From Paramarasmius palmivorus (Eukaryota; Basidiomycota; Agaricomycetes; Agaricales; Marasmiaceae): a stretch of 64,000 bases of DNA. Made by a program: the position numbers and the translations under genes. Under the pieces are notes generated by a model. It searched no databases. It had not been told where the DNA came from and worked only from the letters and a program-made list of their open reading frames with translations. The first letter of the stretch is position 1. Each line of letters starts with the position of its first letter. The stretch is taken from the NCBI GenBank assembly GCA_037176845.1, contig JAYKXP010000121.1, positions 62,001 through 126,000 of the forward strand, given 5' to 3'. Of this stretch, positions 36,908-46,279 are shown piece after piece.

Positions 36908-36925
36908 TGTGCCCCCCACAAAAAA
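36908..36925 (-). other. polypurine tract of the LTR element
   Basis: Directly inside the 3' LTR the minus strand reads TTTTTTGTGGGGGGCACA, a G-rich purine run suited to priming plus-strand DNA synthesis. Confidence 0.5.
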
Positions 36926-36971
36926 TGGCAGCGTCCTCGCTGCCTGCCCATCCACCCAACATCTAACCAAC

Positions 36972-39900
36972 CTAAAAATCTTCGGTACCTTCTTCTGCAT
37001 CAAACCAAACCTCCTCTCGACCATCCGTCTCACCTACGCCCGCCACGTCATCATCTCGTTCACCATCTCCTGACCCGGCAGCCGACGCTTTCGCCAAGCT
37101 CTCCAAGAACACCTTCTGGTCCAAGAACAGCTTTGTCCCTTCTCTTGGGACAAATTCACGCAAACGCCTCGCACTGAATAGGCCGTCGATGGGTCTCCCA
37201 TCCAATGTTTCCAGTCTGTACGAATTGACAACGCGCTCGGCAACTCTCCGTGGAATCGACCATTTGGGCACAAGCTTCCGCTCCGTCTTGAAGGTATAGT
37301 CCATGTCGTTCCGATACACCTGCACCAGCTGACCCGTCGTGAAAGTCACCTCGCCAGGTTTTTGTCGCCGCACCCGCCGATCAAACACCGCCTTCCGCCT
37401 CTCCGCATTCCGAGTGATGGAGTCATATCCATCCAGCTGCTGCTGCCCCACATACGCCATTTGCACCTCCACATCTTCCACCTTCAGCAACTCCAAACTC
37501 TCCTTCACGGGGGTAGGAACTGTGTTAACTACCGATCCCATCAGCAGTTCCTTAGGACGGAACTTAAGCTTTGGGAGGAGGCGCCAATTCAGGATCCTGA
37601 CTGCTTCATCAAGGTACTCGGGCCAATTTCTCGGTATGTCCTTCTCAGACATATTCTCGTAGTCGTCCTCTCCTAATCCCAGTGCACACAGGCGTTTCAA
37701 GACATGCAGGAGCAGCTTGTTAGCACCCTCGACGAGACCGTTCACCCACGGAGAATAGGCTGGAACCACGTGGGTATCAGTTCCCCACCTTGTACAGAAC
37801 TCCCGCACATCATGGTTGTCAAAATGTGAGCCACCGTCAGTCATGAAGACATCAGCAGGTAAGTGTCCGTGAAAAATTTGCTGTAACGCACTAATAGTCG
37901 TCTTAGCACTACCCGCGGTCTTGTACTTGAACGCCCAGACGTGTTGCGAGAACGTATCCAAGTACAAGCCGATGGTGTGATATCCGCCTTTACCGTTCTC
38001 CATCGAGAGGTAGTCACCAACAAGGAGCTCGAAAGGATGTCGCCGAGTGACCAGGTTCAACAGAGCATGCAGGTAAGCCCCTCCGAAGTTCTTGCACTTT
38101 GAGCAATCACTGATTGCCTGAACGATAGACTCGTCGAGCTTTGGGCTGAATATACGATCAAGCAATGCAATTTTGACCGCATCTCTATGCCAGTGCCCAC
38201 CATGTGCATGCTCAATTGCTGCCAACACCACTGCCTCCTTCCGTGACACACATTCCACCCGTGATCGTGCTCGCGAGCCGATCTTCCCTCTCAGCCGCCA
38301 CAACCGTCCATCCTCAATCATATATCCTTTAGCTCGGTGACGAGCCCGACGTTTCTTCCTCAGGTTTGACCCTTCGTCCAGCCCGAGCAAGGAGTCCACC
38401 ACCTCAAGGAACACAGGCTCATCCTTGAATCTCACCCTAAGCACCTCTGCATCTTTCGATACACCGACATGGAGAACATCTTGTGCTAGCCCGGTAGCTG
38501 CCTCCCAGTCCTCCGAGACTGTCCAGTCACTGCCGTCATCATCTACACCTCGAGGTCGACCTTCCCAAGACCGACTCAAGCCGTCTGCAACAACATTGAG
38601 ACGGCCCGGAACATGGCGAACATCAACGATCCTATGAGCAAGAATTCCGTCTCGCCATCGTGCGTGAGTAGCGTTCAGCTTGTCGTTCTCCAACACATCA
38701 CGAAGAGCCTGACAATCAGTTTCGATTTCGATAGGATACCCCCACGTGATGTCCGAAAACTTGTCGAGTGAGAATTTGAGGGCCGCAAACTCCAGCAAGA
38801 AGGGTTTGTACTTCCCCTCAGTACGAGATGTCCTCTTGGAAGCAAATGCAATAGGATGGGTACGTGTGACTGTTTTTCCACTTGGCAAGACCGTCTCAAA
38901 CCTCTGTGTCAGGACGCCAGCAAAACCTTCCTTGCAACCATCAGTGGTTATGACGAAGTGAGAACCATCGTAGCGTGGTGCCCGTAGAACTGGCTCTGAT
39001 GTCAGAGCAGTTTTGAGCGCAATGAAGGCCTTGGTATGCTCCATCTTCCACAGATCTGCCAGCTTGTGATTTCTCATCAGCCTTCGGTAGACTGATTTGG
39101 AGTACTTCTGCGGCAGTTCAACATCACGGACTAGGTTTCGGAGTGGTGCCTCAATCACAGCATACCCTTTCACGAGGTCACGGAAGTGACCTGTGATTCC
39201 CAAGAAGGAAACAAGGTTCAGGGCGTCGTCAGGTTGTGGCCAATTGACGATTGCGGTGAGCTTCGCCAGATCTGGTGCTACCCCGTCCTTGCTAACTGTC
39301 GCTCCTCCAAAGACGCCACTCGACACAAAGAAGTGTGATTTCGGTGCTGAAAGAGACAACTTGCGTTCCCGGACACGCTGGAACAGGTGTCGTAACTTCT
39401 GCATCATCCCATCGAAGTCGTCGGCTGCCATACCACCATCATCGACAAACAGTTCAATGTCCCCGTTTGCGATAAGGTCATCAAGATGAGTTGCAGTGAG
39501 GTGGGCAAATGTGGAAGGTGCACCGGTAAGACCAAATGGCATCTTCTTGTACCAGAAATAACCTCGACCCTCGACATAGAAGCATGTGTACGGTCTCGAC
39601 TCCGGTGCAACCTCACAGGCATAGAACCCTGAAGCCAGATCGAACAGGGACAGCCATCGGTGACCACTGAGACGCTGCTGCTTCATACGGAGGTCCCCCT
39701 GAGGCATAGGTGCGATTTCCGTCACTTTATTGACCTCATTGAAGTCCTGACAGATCCTCCACTTCTGTGCAGGCTTCCCCAATGACTCTGATGCCGGTGC
39801 TTCTTGGGCTGACAAGGTGAACGATGCAGGTAAACCCGCCGCCTGACACTGCTCGTTAACCCGGTACTGAAGTTCCTCCAGTGTTAGGCCACCACCCTCG

Positions 39901-41507
39901 TGTGCTTTTTGCGCCAAAGTCGTCGGTGAGACGCACTTCACGTCACTGGGGTTGACACGTTCAATGACGTCGGCAGCCAGCATTTCGTCGATCTTCTGGT
40001 GAAGATACTGGCGCTGCGGTGGCGTTAGAGGCCTCTGCTTCACCCGCTTGCTAAATTTGGTACCTTCAGGTATGTTCAACTTGTGTACTGCCCCTTCCAC
40101 TGTGAAGACCTCGCCCACTGACAATGCAAAACAGTCGGCGTATTCGCGGATCAGACCCAGGAAGGCTTCACGCTGGTCACCTGCAAGATCGGCTCCAACA
40201 CTAATCGCTCGGAGGATGGCGTCAACTCGACGAGGATTAAATGGGTCTGTTTTACGCGTAAAGATGTCGGTGTTGTCCACGAGGCCATCTGTTGGTATTT
40301 CAGAACCAAGTGCTGATGGTTCGTCTATACCGGCATCAACAGTGCAGATTGGGTGAGCTGCTTCAATTTGGCTTTCAGTGATTGGTTCTGATGCAATACG
40401 AGCAGAATGCAAGACTTCCCTCGAGGGGGGCGACGCTCTACCCCCCACGATTGATGCACGCGTCTTTAATCTATGCCCCCACGAGGCAAGGCATCGTCTA
40501 CCACCCACGATTCTAGCTCTCCATCCTCTATGCACCTTCTTCCATTCATCTACACTCAGCACCTCCTTCTTTCCTCGATGGGACTTGCCACTTGCCCGTG
40601 GATTGTTCGTGGAAGGAAGCGAATTCAAGTTGTTAGCACCTTTCTCAGACCAATGATCAGATGAAACTCGCCTCGAGGGGGGCTCATCACTTCCCCCCAC
40701 TGTGGCTACACACGGCGCCTCTTGCTGTCGTTTGCTCTTCTGTAACCAATCGACCAAATCCTCATCTATAACCTCTTCTATCATAACCTTCTCCTCTTTA
40801 CGACCATTGGCACATCCAGCTTCGACATCCAAAAGAAATTCGTTGTTAGCCAACTCATCAAGCGAATCTGGAGTAGGAACTCGCCTCGAGGGGGGCTCGT
40901 CACTTCCCCCCACTTCAGCTTCACGCGACGCTACTGCTTTTGGATGCTCGTTCCACAAAATCGAGAGATGACCCCATTCATCCCTGACTGCCACCACATC
41001 CTTTCGATATCCATGAACAGCTTGGAATAGTTTCAACAATGGCTTGCCCACTAGGAACTCCCATCCCCCTTTACCATTGAAAACCTCGAACTCGCACCAT
41101 GCCGAGACATCACCAACTTTGATGGTACCACACCATTTGCCCAAGGATGGTATGATCTCGCCATTTGCCATTCGTAGCTTGCGATAGGAGTGATGGAGCG
41201 GACCCAGCTGGTCCTTGTGTGCTTCATAGACTGGCGTTGACATTGCCGGCACCATTGCACCATCGTCCCAAAGTCCCAGGACCGTCACTTCAACGTTCGG
41301 ACGACCAATGAAAGTGACGTGATGTATGAAAGGTACGCATGATGCTTCACCCACGGAATACAACGAAATAACTTCATATTCAGGTTGTCTGATTAATACA
41401 GAACGAAGTTTTGTGTTTTTGTCCATGGGTAGTACTGCTCCGTCCCTAGACGACACCCCGACACCTCCAGGGACTCGACAAAATCTGCGTCGTAACTCCC
41501 GGGCCAT
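36972..41507 (-). CDS. pol: Gypsy pol polyprotein (PR-RT-RH-IN)
   Basis: The frame of 1511 codons is unbroken. The retropepsin site is GLWDDGAMVPAMSTPVYE (DDGA in place of DSG/DTG). After a long linker with repeats comes reverse transcriptase (KWRICQDFNEVNKVTEIAPM, SLFDLASGFYACEVAPESRP, MPFGLTGAPSTFAHL, IELFVDDGGMA). RNase H follows (ITTDGCKEGFAGVL, ETDCQALRDVL). Integrase has a zinc-binding HHCC part (HAHGGHWHRDA...CSKCKNF) and the catalytic residues in LVGDYLSMENGKGG, VFMTDGGSHFDNHD and SPWVNGLVEGANK. The end carries a GPY/F-like module (KWSIPRRVAERVVNSYRLET) and no chromodomain. Its ATG lies 11 bases after the gag stop and in another frame, so pol needs reinitiation or frameshifting. RT has FVDD where most elements have YxDD. 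Confidence 0.92.
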   Translation of the reverse strand: MARELRRRFCRVPGGVGVSSRDGAVLPMDKNTKLRSVLIRQPEYEVISLYSVGEASCVPFIHHVTFIGRPNVEVTVLGLWDDGAMVPAMSTPVYEAHKDQLGPLHHSYRKLRMANGEIIPSLGKWCGTIKVGDVSAWCEFEVFNGKGGWEFLVGKPLLKLFQAVHGYRKDVVAVRDEWGHLSILWNEHPKAVASREAEVGGSDEPPSRRVPTPDSLDELANNEFLLDVEAGCANGRKEEKVMIEEVIDEDLVDWLQKSKRQQEAPCVATVGGSDEPPSRRVSSDHWSEKGANNLNSLPSTNNPRASGKSHRGKKEVLSVDEWKKVHRGWRARIVGGRRCLASWGHRLKTRASIVGGRASPPSREVLHSARIASEPITESQIEAAHPICTVDAGIDEPSALGSEIPTDGLVDNTDIFTRKTDPFNPRRVDAILRAISVGADLAGDQREAFLGLIREYADCFALSVGEVFTVEGAVHKLNIPEGTKFSKRVKQRPLTPPQRQYLHQKIDEMLAADVIERVNPSDVKCVSPTTLAQKAHEGGGLTLEELQYRVNEQCQAAGLPASFTLSAQEAPASESLGKPAQKWRICQDFNEVNKVTEIAPMPQGDLRMKQQRLSGHRWLSLFDLASGFYACEVAPESRPYTCFYVEGRGYFWYKKMPFGLTGAPSTFAHLTATHLDDLIANGDIELFVDDGGMAADDFDGMMQKLRHLFQRVRERKLSLSAPKSHFFVSSGVFGGATVSKDGVAPDLAKLTAIVNWPQPDDALNLVSFLGITGHFRDLVKGYAVIEAPLRNLVRDVELPQKYSKSVYRRLMRNHKLADLWKMEHTKAFIALKTALTSEPVLRAPRYDGSHFVITTDGCKEGFAGVLTQRFETVLPSGKTVTRTHPIAFASKRTSRTEGKYKPFLLEFAALKFSLDKFSDITWGYPIEIETDCQALRDVLENDKLNATHARWRDGILAHRIVDVRHVPGRLNVVADGLSRSWEGRPRGVDDDGSDWTVSEDWEAATGLAQDVLHVGVSKDAEVLRVRFKDEPVFLEVVDSLLGLDEGSNLRKKRRARHRAKGYMIEDGRLWRLRGKIGSRARSRVECVSRKEAVVLAAIEHAHGGHWHRDAVKIALLDRIFSPKLDESIVQAISDCSKCKNFGGAYLHALLNLVTRRHPFELLVGDYLSMENGKGGYHTIGLYLDTFSQHVWAFKYKTAGSAKTTISALQQIFHGHLPADVFMTDGGSHFDNHDVREFCTRWGTDTHVVPAYSPWVNGLVEGANKLLLHVLKRLCALGLGEDDYENMSEKDIPRNWPEYLDEAVRILNWRLLPKLKFRPKELLMGSVVNTVPTPVKESLELLKVEDVEVQMAYVGQQQLDGYDSITRNAERRKAVFDRRVRRQKPGEVTFTTGQLVQVYRNDMDYTFKTERKLVPKWSIPRRVAERVVNSYRLETLDGRPIDGLFSARRLREFVPREGTKLFLDQKVFLESLAKASAAGSGDGERDDDVAGVGETDGREEVWFDAEEGTEDF
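40415..40920 (-). repeat. imperfect internal repeats in the pol linker
   Basis: Blocks at about 40417-40452, 40478-40512, 40671-40703 and 40882-40915 repeat CTCGAGGGGGG followed by CCCCCCAC, on the plus strand. In protein, two of them read VGGSDEPPSRRV and the others are degenerate forms (IVGGRASPPSREV). They lie between protease and reverse transcriptase, where the polyprotein is tolerant of insertions. Confidence 0.6.
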
Positions 41508-41518
41508 CTGTAGACGCT

Positions 41519-42727
41519 CTAGACAGATGGCCCCTGCTCTTTTCCCTGCTCATCGTCATCTTCAACCTCAACCAGATACACTCCGGCTCCTGGATCCTTT
41601 GGCGCACGGAAAGACTTCAGATAGTATTGGCAAAGGCGACGCCAGCCCCGCTCTCGAGGATCTACCCACTGGTCTTTGGGAAGTGGGCACATGTAGGAGG
41701 TGTGTCCATGAGTGCCGCACTTGAAGCACTCCCCAGTACACACCTTTGCACCTCCCGGAAGCAAAGGGAACGGCTTCTCGTGGTCAACCCGTGCGGTGGA
41801 ACCATGCTTCTCCTCCCACGTCTTGATCTGAGTGCGGTAGCTCTCCAAACCTGCTGGAGTATTGGGCTGGAGTGGAATGGAGTCCAGACGCTGCTCGAGC
41901 GCCTTGATCTGGGTGTCGGTCAGCGGCGGATAGCTGAAACCAGAAGCCGACGACGTTGTCTGACGTATCGTTGGCTTCGCCGTGTTGTTCGGAGTGGCTG
42001 AACGGTCACGAGCTTGACTGTTGCGTGTAGGTGATGTGGCACGTGTGTTCCGGGAGATCTGTGTAGCAGCAAGGCCACGTCGCAAAGGTGCCGTTGGTGA
42101 TGACAGGGCTTCAAGCTCCCGGATGCGGGCAAGAACTTCCTGCTGATCCTTCTTCGCCTTCTCCATTCTGCGGGCAGCATCCTTCAGGTATGTAACATCC
42201 ACATCCCTGATAGCCTTGCTAAAGGCATTCCAGTCTGTGAATTCTGACCCAACTTTCTCTTTCAGAACGTCAGGGAGCTCATTACGAACCTGGCGTATGA
42301 AAGTCGAGGTACCATCGACTCCAGCACCCTTAGCCAGCTCCAAGAGTCGGCTTGCGAAATCGATGTGGGTGTACACGTCAACCCCATGACGCTCTACCTT
42401 CTTCCCCAATTCCTCCTCTTTCAACCTCAATGCCAACAACTCATCCTCGTACTCGCTCTTCTCCTTCTTAACACCTGCTATCTCTGGCCATCGTTTCTCA
42501 AATTCCTCCTCAAACCTATCCCAGTCCTTCTTCACCTCTGCATCCAGCCCTTTGAACCATTCGTCTGCCGGTGAGCCATGCTTCAGAAAATTACGCAACG
42601 ACCTGATCCTGACATCGTCGGTCTCGGAGGCGTTGCGAGTACGTAAGAATGAACGCAAGAAGTCTGGTGGACTCTCGCTAGCACGGCCGTCACCCCAAAA
42701 GGGTTCTAAGGTCATGATGGAGGTCAT
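41519..42727 (-). CDS. gag: Gypsy gag protein
   Basis: 402 codons from the first ATG at 42727. The capsid-like part has PPDFLRSFLRTRNASETDDV and WFKGLDAEVKKDWDRFEEEF. A zinc knuckle, CFKCGTHGHTSYMC (C-x2-C-x4-H-x4-C), lies near residue 345, and the tail is acidic. The frame remains open without an ATG for about 260 bases upstream (to near 42992), with sensible sequence such as VPATWEDYHRRNEI and FLKVNRFVTPETSPF. The natural protein may therefore start further upstream through a lost or non-AUG start. Gag should form the particle that packages the element's RNA. Confidence 0.85.
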   Translation of the reverse strand: MTSIMTLEPFWGDGRASESPPDFLRSFLRTRNASETDDVRIRSLRNFLKHGSPADEWFKGLDAEVKKDWDRFEEEFEKRWPEIAGVKKEKSEYEDELLALRLKEEELGKKVERHGVDVYTHIDFASRLLELAKGAGVDGTSTFIRQVRNELPDVLKEKVGSEFTDWNAFSKAIRDVDVTYLKDAARRMEKAKKDQQEVLARIRELEALSSPTAPLRRGLAATQISRNTRATSPTRNSQARDRSATPNNTAKPTIRQTTSSASGFSYPPLTDTQIKALEQRLDSIPLQPNTPAGLESYRTQIKTWEEKHGSTARVDHEKPFPLLPGGAKVCTGECFKCGTHGHTSYMCPLPKDQWVDPRERGWRRLCQYYLKSFRAPKDPGAGVYLVEVEDDDEQGKEQGPSV

Positions 42728-43141
42728 AGGGTCAGGGGTGTCGATGTTATCGGCCTGGGATGATGGATCTTCTGGCGGTAGATCAAATGGGGAAGTCTCT
42801 GGGGTGACAAAACGATTGACTTTGAGGAAACCAAAGTCACTTTCGTCGCTCGAAGGGGTAGTGGACCGAGACCGAGACAGGATTTCGTTACGGCGGTGGT
42901 AGTCTTCCCAGGTAGCGGGGACAAGGCGGAAACGCGGGGGTCGCGATGAACCCGTGCTGTAGTAAAGCGGTGGAGGCTGAAAAGTCGTTTTTGATAACTT
43001 CTATGGCTGTCGACAAGGGTCTGCAGCCGCGAAAAAAATTTTCTTCGGTGGGTGATGAGCTTCGATAACTTCGGGTAGACTTCGGATGGACTTCTGATTG
43101 ACTTCTAGACTTCGAGGACTTCAAGAATTGATGATGTGAGC

Positions 43142-43164
43142 TTCGAATCACACTCTCGTCACCA
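43142..43164 (-). other. primer-binding site, complementary to tRNA-Ser
   Basis: Three bases inside the 5' LTR, the plus strand reads like a tRNA 3' end: T-loop TTCGAAT, T-stem strand CACAC, acceptor strand TCTCGTC, discriminator A, then CCA. A GACGAGA acceptor stem is typical of fungal tRNA-Ser. The match covers the whole 23-nt 3' part of the tRNA, much longer than the usual 10-18. Confidence 0.75.
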
Positions 43165-43167
43165 GAA

Positions 43168-43333
43168 TGGAGTGGCCGAGGAGTGCGGTGAGAATGCGTA
43201 GATGTGGTAGTGATAATGTCAATGTATCTACGAGACAAAACCGGAAAGTCTATCTAAAGCCCATGCCAAACAAGACCAAATCCTGCCAAATGCGGATGTA
43301 CACGCGTCCGAGGAATGGGTTCCACCCATTCCA
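43168..43333 (-). repeat. 5' LTR
   Basis: 166 bp, near-identical partner of the LTR at 36742-36907. It should carry the promoter of the element, read on the minus strand. Confidence 0.9.
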
Positions 43334-43747
43334 GTGGCGGAAAACCTGTGCGGATATGTTGCCCTTCCCATGCGTTTTCCATCTTCGACTGTTCCCCCTA
43401 CGACGAACACTAGGCGGCTGGAAGTATGTTACGCGTCGTTTGGTCGGATGCAAGGGAAAGGGTTATACCTAATTCAACCAATAAAGGACCCAGCCATACA
43501 AGGGACAAAAGAGACGTAGTGGCTCCTGAAAACGTTCACCGAGTCATCGTAGTTGAAGGAAGGAAGCTGGAGTCAATCAAGATAAGCAACGGTGATAAAC
43601 AAGACGAGGGAGACGTACCTCCGATTCTCGTCAAACTATTCGTTGTAGCAAGCACTTGTTGAAAGAGACGTCAGAACGTTGGTGGTCGGTGTCGTGGTCG
43701 AAGGAAGAAAACGAAAGAAAACCGAAACAGCAGGGCGTAGGGTTACA

Positions 43748-43755
43748 TGACGTCA
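43748..43755. promoter_or_regulatory. TGACGTCA palindrome (CRE-like), copy 1
   Basis: A perfect 8-bp TGACGTCA, the classic binding site of CREB/ATF bZIP proteins, in the context GGGTTACA-TGACGTCA-CCCC. The same site stands at the same place in the repeats at 49750-49757, 52085-52092 and 59435-59442, although the surrounding sequence has drifted. Confidence 0.5.
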
Positions 43756-43779
43756 CCCCAGGTACGCTCTAACCCCGAT

Positions 43780-43865
43780 CCTTCCTTGGCTCAGTTCGCT
43801 CACCATCGTGTATTACTATGCAATCGCGGGAGTCCCAAGTTCGAAGCCTTCAGGGAGCATATCAT
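43780..43865 (+). repeat. tRNA-like (SINE-type) module, copy 1
   Basis: A-box match TTGGCTCAGTTCGCT at 43785-43800 and B-box match AAGTTCGAAGCC at about 43838-43849, followed by CAGGGAGCATAT. The spacing is right for an RNA polymerase III internal promoter, but arms other than the T-arm are not conserved, so this is a tRNA derivative rather than a working tRNA. Confidence 0.6.
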
Positions 43866-44314
43866 GCTATGATGGTGTATTCTTGCTTGCCCGAGCTGTC
43901 ACCCATGTTTGCCAATGGACATAAATACCATTAATTACGTAGCTAGGATCATAATGGAGTGCTCCATCCTGTACTATTTAGGCTGTTCCAGAGCAAAAGC
44001 TATAAGATCATCCAGTTCTCAGTGCTCACTCTACTACTTCTGCCTCGAGTTCAGGTCGTCACGATTACAGCAAGCCGCCGCTTTCTTGCGGAACAGAACT
44101 GTGTGATGGGTAGTTATACAGCTCCAGCAACGTATCGCTATAATCCACAAAGGTTCAAAGTCGCTCAACCGAGGGCAACTTGGTTCATTACCGTATTTAG
44201 GCCCTACCAATCCATGTCCTCCGACTCACTCTCTCGAACACTCTTCGGAACGTGCATAGTCTGCTTTCTCGTCCTCAGCATGTATTCACCGGCGTAATAC
44301 CCGAAGGGAACAAT

Positions 44315-44680
44315 GACTATACAGAGTGGATCTATGCAAGGTGCTTTCATCGATGCCTTCGTCGGGCTAGCAATAAGCCCCTGGCAGTTGCTAAATGTGC
44401 ATGTGAGGCCTACATCAGCTTTACGATGATTCAGAACATCAGATTGGCCATAATAACACCCGTGCGTTCATAGGGCGCCAGCACGTTCTATAACGGTGCT
44501 GAGGTGAGCGTCGCATAAATCTTTATACACTTGACTAATGAGACAATATTTCAGCTCATTCTCCGTCTTCCTTGGACCCGCTACTGGTCTGATGATCACT
44601 GACTATATTTTTATTCGGATCGCTCGGGTGGAGAAGAACCTATTACCTATCGTGGCTATTGGGTCAGTACCTCTTTATGA
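44315..44680 (+). pseudogene. NCS1-family nucleobase permease remnant
   Basis: The plus strand reads QGAFIDAFVGLAISPWQLLN, then after an intron-like gap (44503-44553) SFSVFLGPATGLMITDYIFI and RIARVEK. This is the conserved C-terminal part of NCS1 uracil/allantoin-type transporters (the PW and FLGPxxGxMxxDY motifs). Stops and frame changes separate the pieces, and the N-terminal helices cannot be read, so the gene is dead. It follows directly on repeat copy 1. Confidence 0.6.
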
Positions 44681-44924
44681 GTATCATACATCTCATCACT
44701 GAGTGTTCGCTAAGAGTTCTTCTAGAGCAGTGCCACGTATATCATTCTCTGCCATATCTGGCGTCTCAAAGGCCTCGAAGAACTTGACGAGGAGGGACAT
44801 TTGAGGAAAGCAAAATGTCTCATAATGCTCTTATTCAGGCCAACAACGACGGGGGAGAAAACCACAGTGTCGAGTCTGATGATAAACTGTCAGTCTAGTT
44901 CTATATATCTGCTCCGTGCTCTAG

Positions 44925-46279
44925 GAGTCATGATTATCATTGTCTATCCGTTGTAATGAATGGGTAATATCCGTAGTGAAAGCAATCCGGACCACGATTA
45001 TGGTTGATGCAATACCCTTTCGTGGAACAGCCTGAGCTTTGGATAACCAGGAGAATATACTAGTACGTACTGCGAGGGCCGGCAAGCATCGCCAACCAAT
45101 GTTAAGCGCGGTGCTCCGATTGAAGAAATCAGCGTGATTATGTGTTGAAGATCCCGGCCAAAACAGCTCGGTAGCCAGTATTGATGATATACTGACCAGT
45201 AACGAATATACGAAGCCAGATTCAAGCCTTGCCAGAAGCAATCACGTTAGATGTCAGCGGAGAAGAGGTCAAATGAATTCACGAACGTTGCGGCTATCGC
45301 AGTTTGGTACATCGCCTTCGTCTTTCCACCCAAGTACGGAGTAATTTCGCGGCTCATGAAGAAGATACGAAATGCTGCGTCAATTGCATTAGACTCAGAA
45401 AGGATGAAATTTGAATGACGTGCCTATAAGGGATGAAACCGAAAGATTATTCAAGCCTACTGCGGCGGTGATGATAGAGACCGCCGCATCCTCAAAGGCG
45501 TGTACCTCAATTCCGGTCCGGTACACCAATGTATGGGGTACGACCCGAAAAATCAAGACAAGCCAGGTGACTATATTCCTCAACAAGGCAGCTTCAAAGA
45601 AAACAGAAGGGACTCCTTACTGTGACTTCCAACGGAAATTAGAATGGGTACGATGATGATTTTCCAACGTCTTCCCCAAACTACGTAGCAGCGCCACAAC
45701 TACATACTCGCGTGAGTTGATATATCATACATAAGCGAGAGCAGGGCACTCACTAGAATAAAATCTGCAACTGCACTGCAAACTCCATTAGCATCGACAA
45801 CTATAAGCTGATATCGAACACACGTAGACGTGACCTTGAGATAAAACTGAGTATAGAACAGGTGGTCAATATCTCTGCTTCTTGTTGGACAACTGATATA
45901 GCAAGAGTAAGAGGTGCGGACCATTCACGAACAAGCCTCACACCTGATACACCAAGTCAAGATGTCGGCGATAACACAGACCACTGTATCGGCCGTCGAA
46001 ACCGCGAACAAAACAATGATCGCAATGAAAATTGGATTTAAACGAGAGACCCCTGGTCTTTGAGAGAGAATGTGCATGGAAAGCCCGAACAGCACCGTGT
46101 ATACACCTGCGTTATGATAAATTAGTGTTATGGCACTTTAAGTTGCCAAGTTGGAACATGAACCATAGCAGAAGAATTGAACCTAGTGGCTTTCAGTTGA
46201 CTATTGCGAGCCATATTATTGCACTTACGGCGGTGAGTGCAACTTGTGCAAGTATTCTGGCGTGGGGATCAAAGGCCAT
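44925..46279 (-). CDS. 7TM-like integral membrane protein, possibly decayed
   Basis: Read on the minus strand from the ATG at 46279 the blocks are: MAFDPHARILAQVALTA; YTVLFGLSMHILSQRPGVSR and NPIFIAIIVLFAVSTADTVV (about 46105-45960); YLKVTSTCVRYQLIVVDANG (about 45860-45755); LWRCYVVWGRRWKIIIVPIL (about 45690-45625); REITPYLGGKTKAMYQTAIA (about 45355-45290); LESGFVYSLLVSISSILATE (about 45225-45165). These are transmembrane segments in the order found in a large family of mushroom 7TM proteins of unknown function, with RCYVVWG and LESGxxYS as the usual signatures. Most splice sites work, but the first join (exon 1 to GVYTVLF) is out of frame and some exons are weak. It may be functional with an exon border I missed, or freshly broken. 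Confidence 0.5.

Larger units (their letters stand above)
36742..43333 (-). mobile_element. Gypsy-type LTR retrotransposon, young
   Basis: The element is 6592 bp with 166-bp LTRs (36742-36907 and 43168-43333) starting TG and ending CA, and I see only one base difference between them. On the minus strand the order is 5' LTR, primer-binding site, gag, pol (protease, reverse transcriptase, RNase H, integrase), polypurine tract, 3' LTR. This domain order defines Ty3/Gypsy elements. Both large frames are open, so it may be recent and possibly mobile. Its left flank is the interrupted Plavaka gene (ACCGA) and its right flank is a dispersed repeat (GTGGC); the 5-bp flanks do not match. Confidence 0.9.
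43334..43930 (+). repeat. R repeat, copy 1
   Basis: Blocks shared with the copies at 49300-49830 and 59020-59600 include TGTGCGGATATGTTGC, TCGGATGCAAGGGAAAGG, AAACAAGACGAGGGAGACGT, GGGCGTAGGGTTACATGACG, and then the tRNA-like module. The homology starts immediately at the LTR border. Confidence 0.75.
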
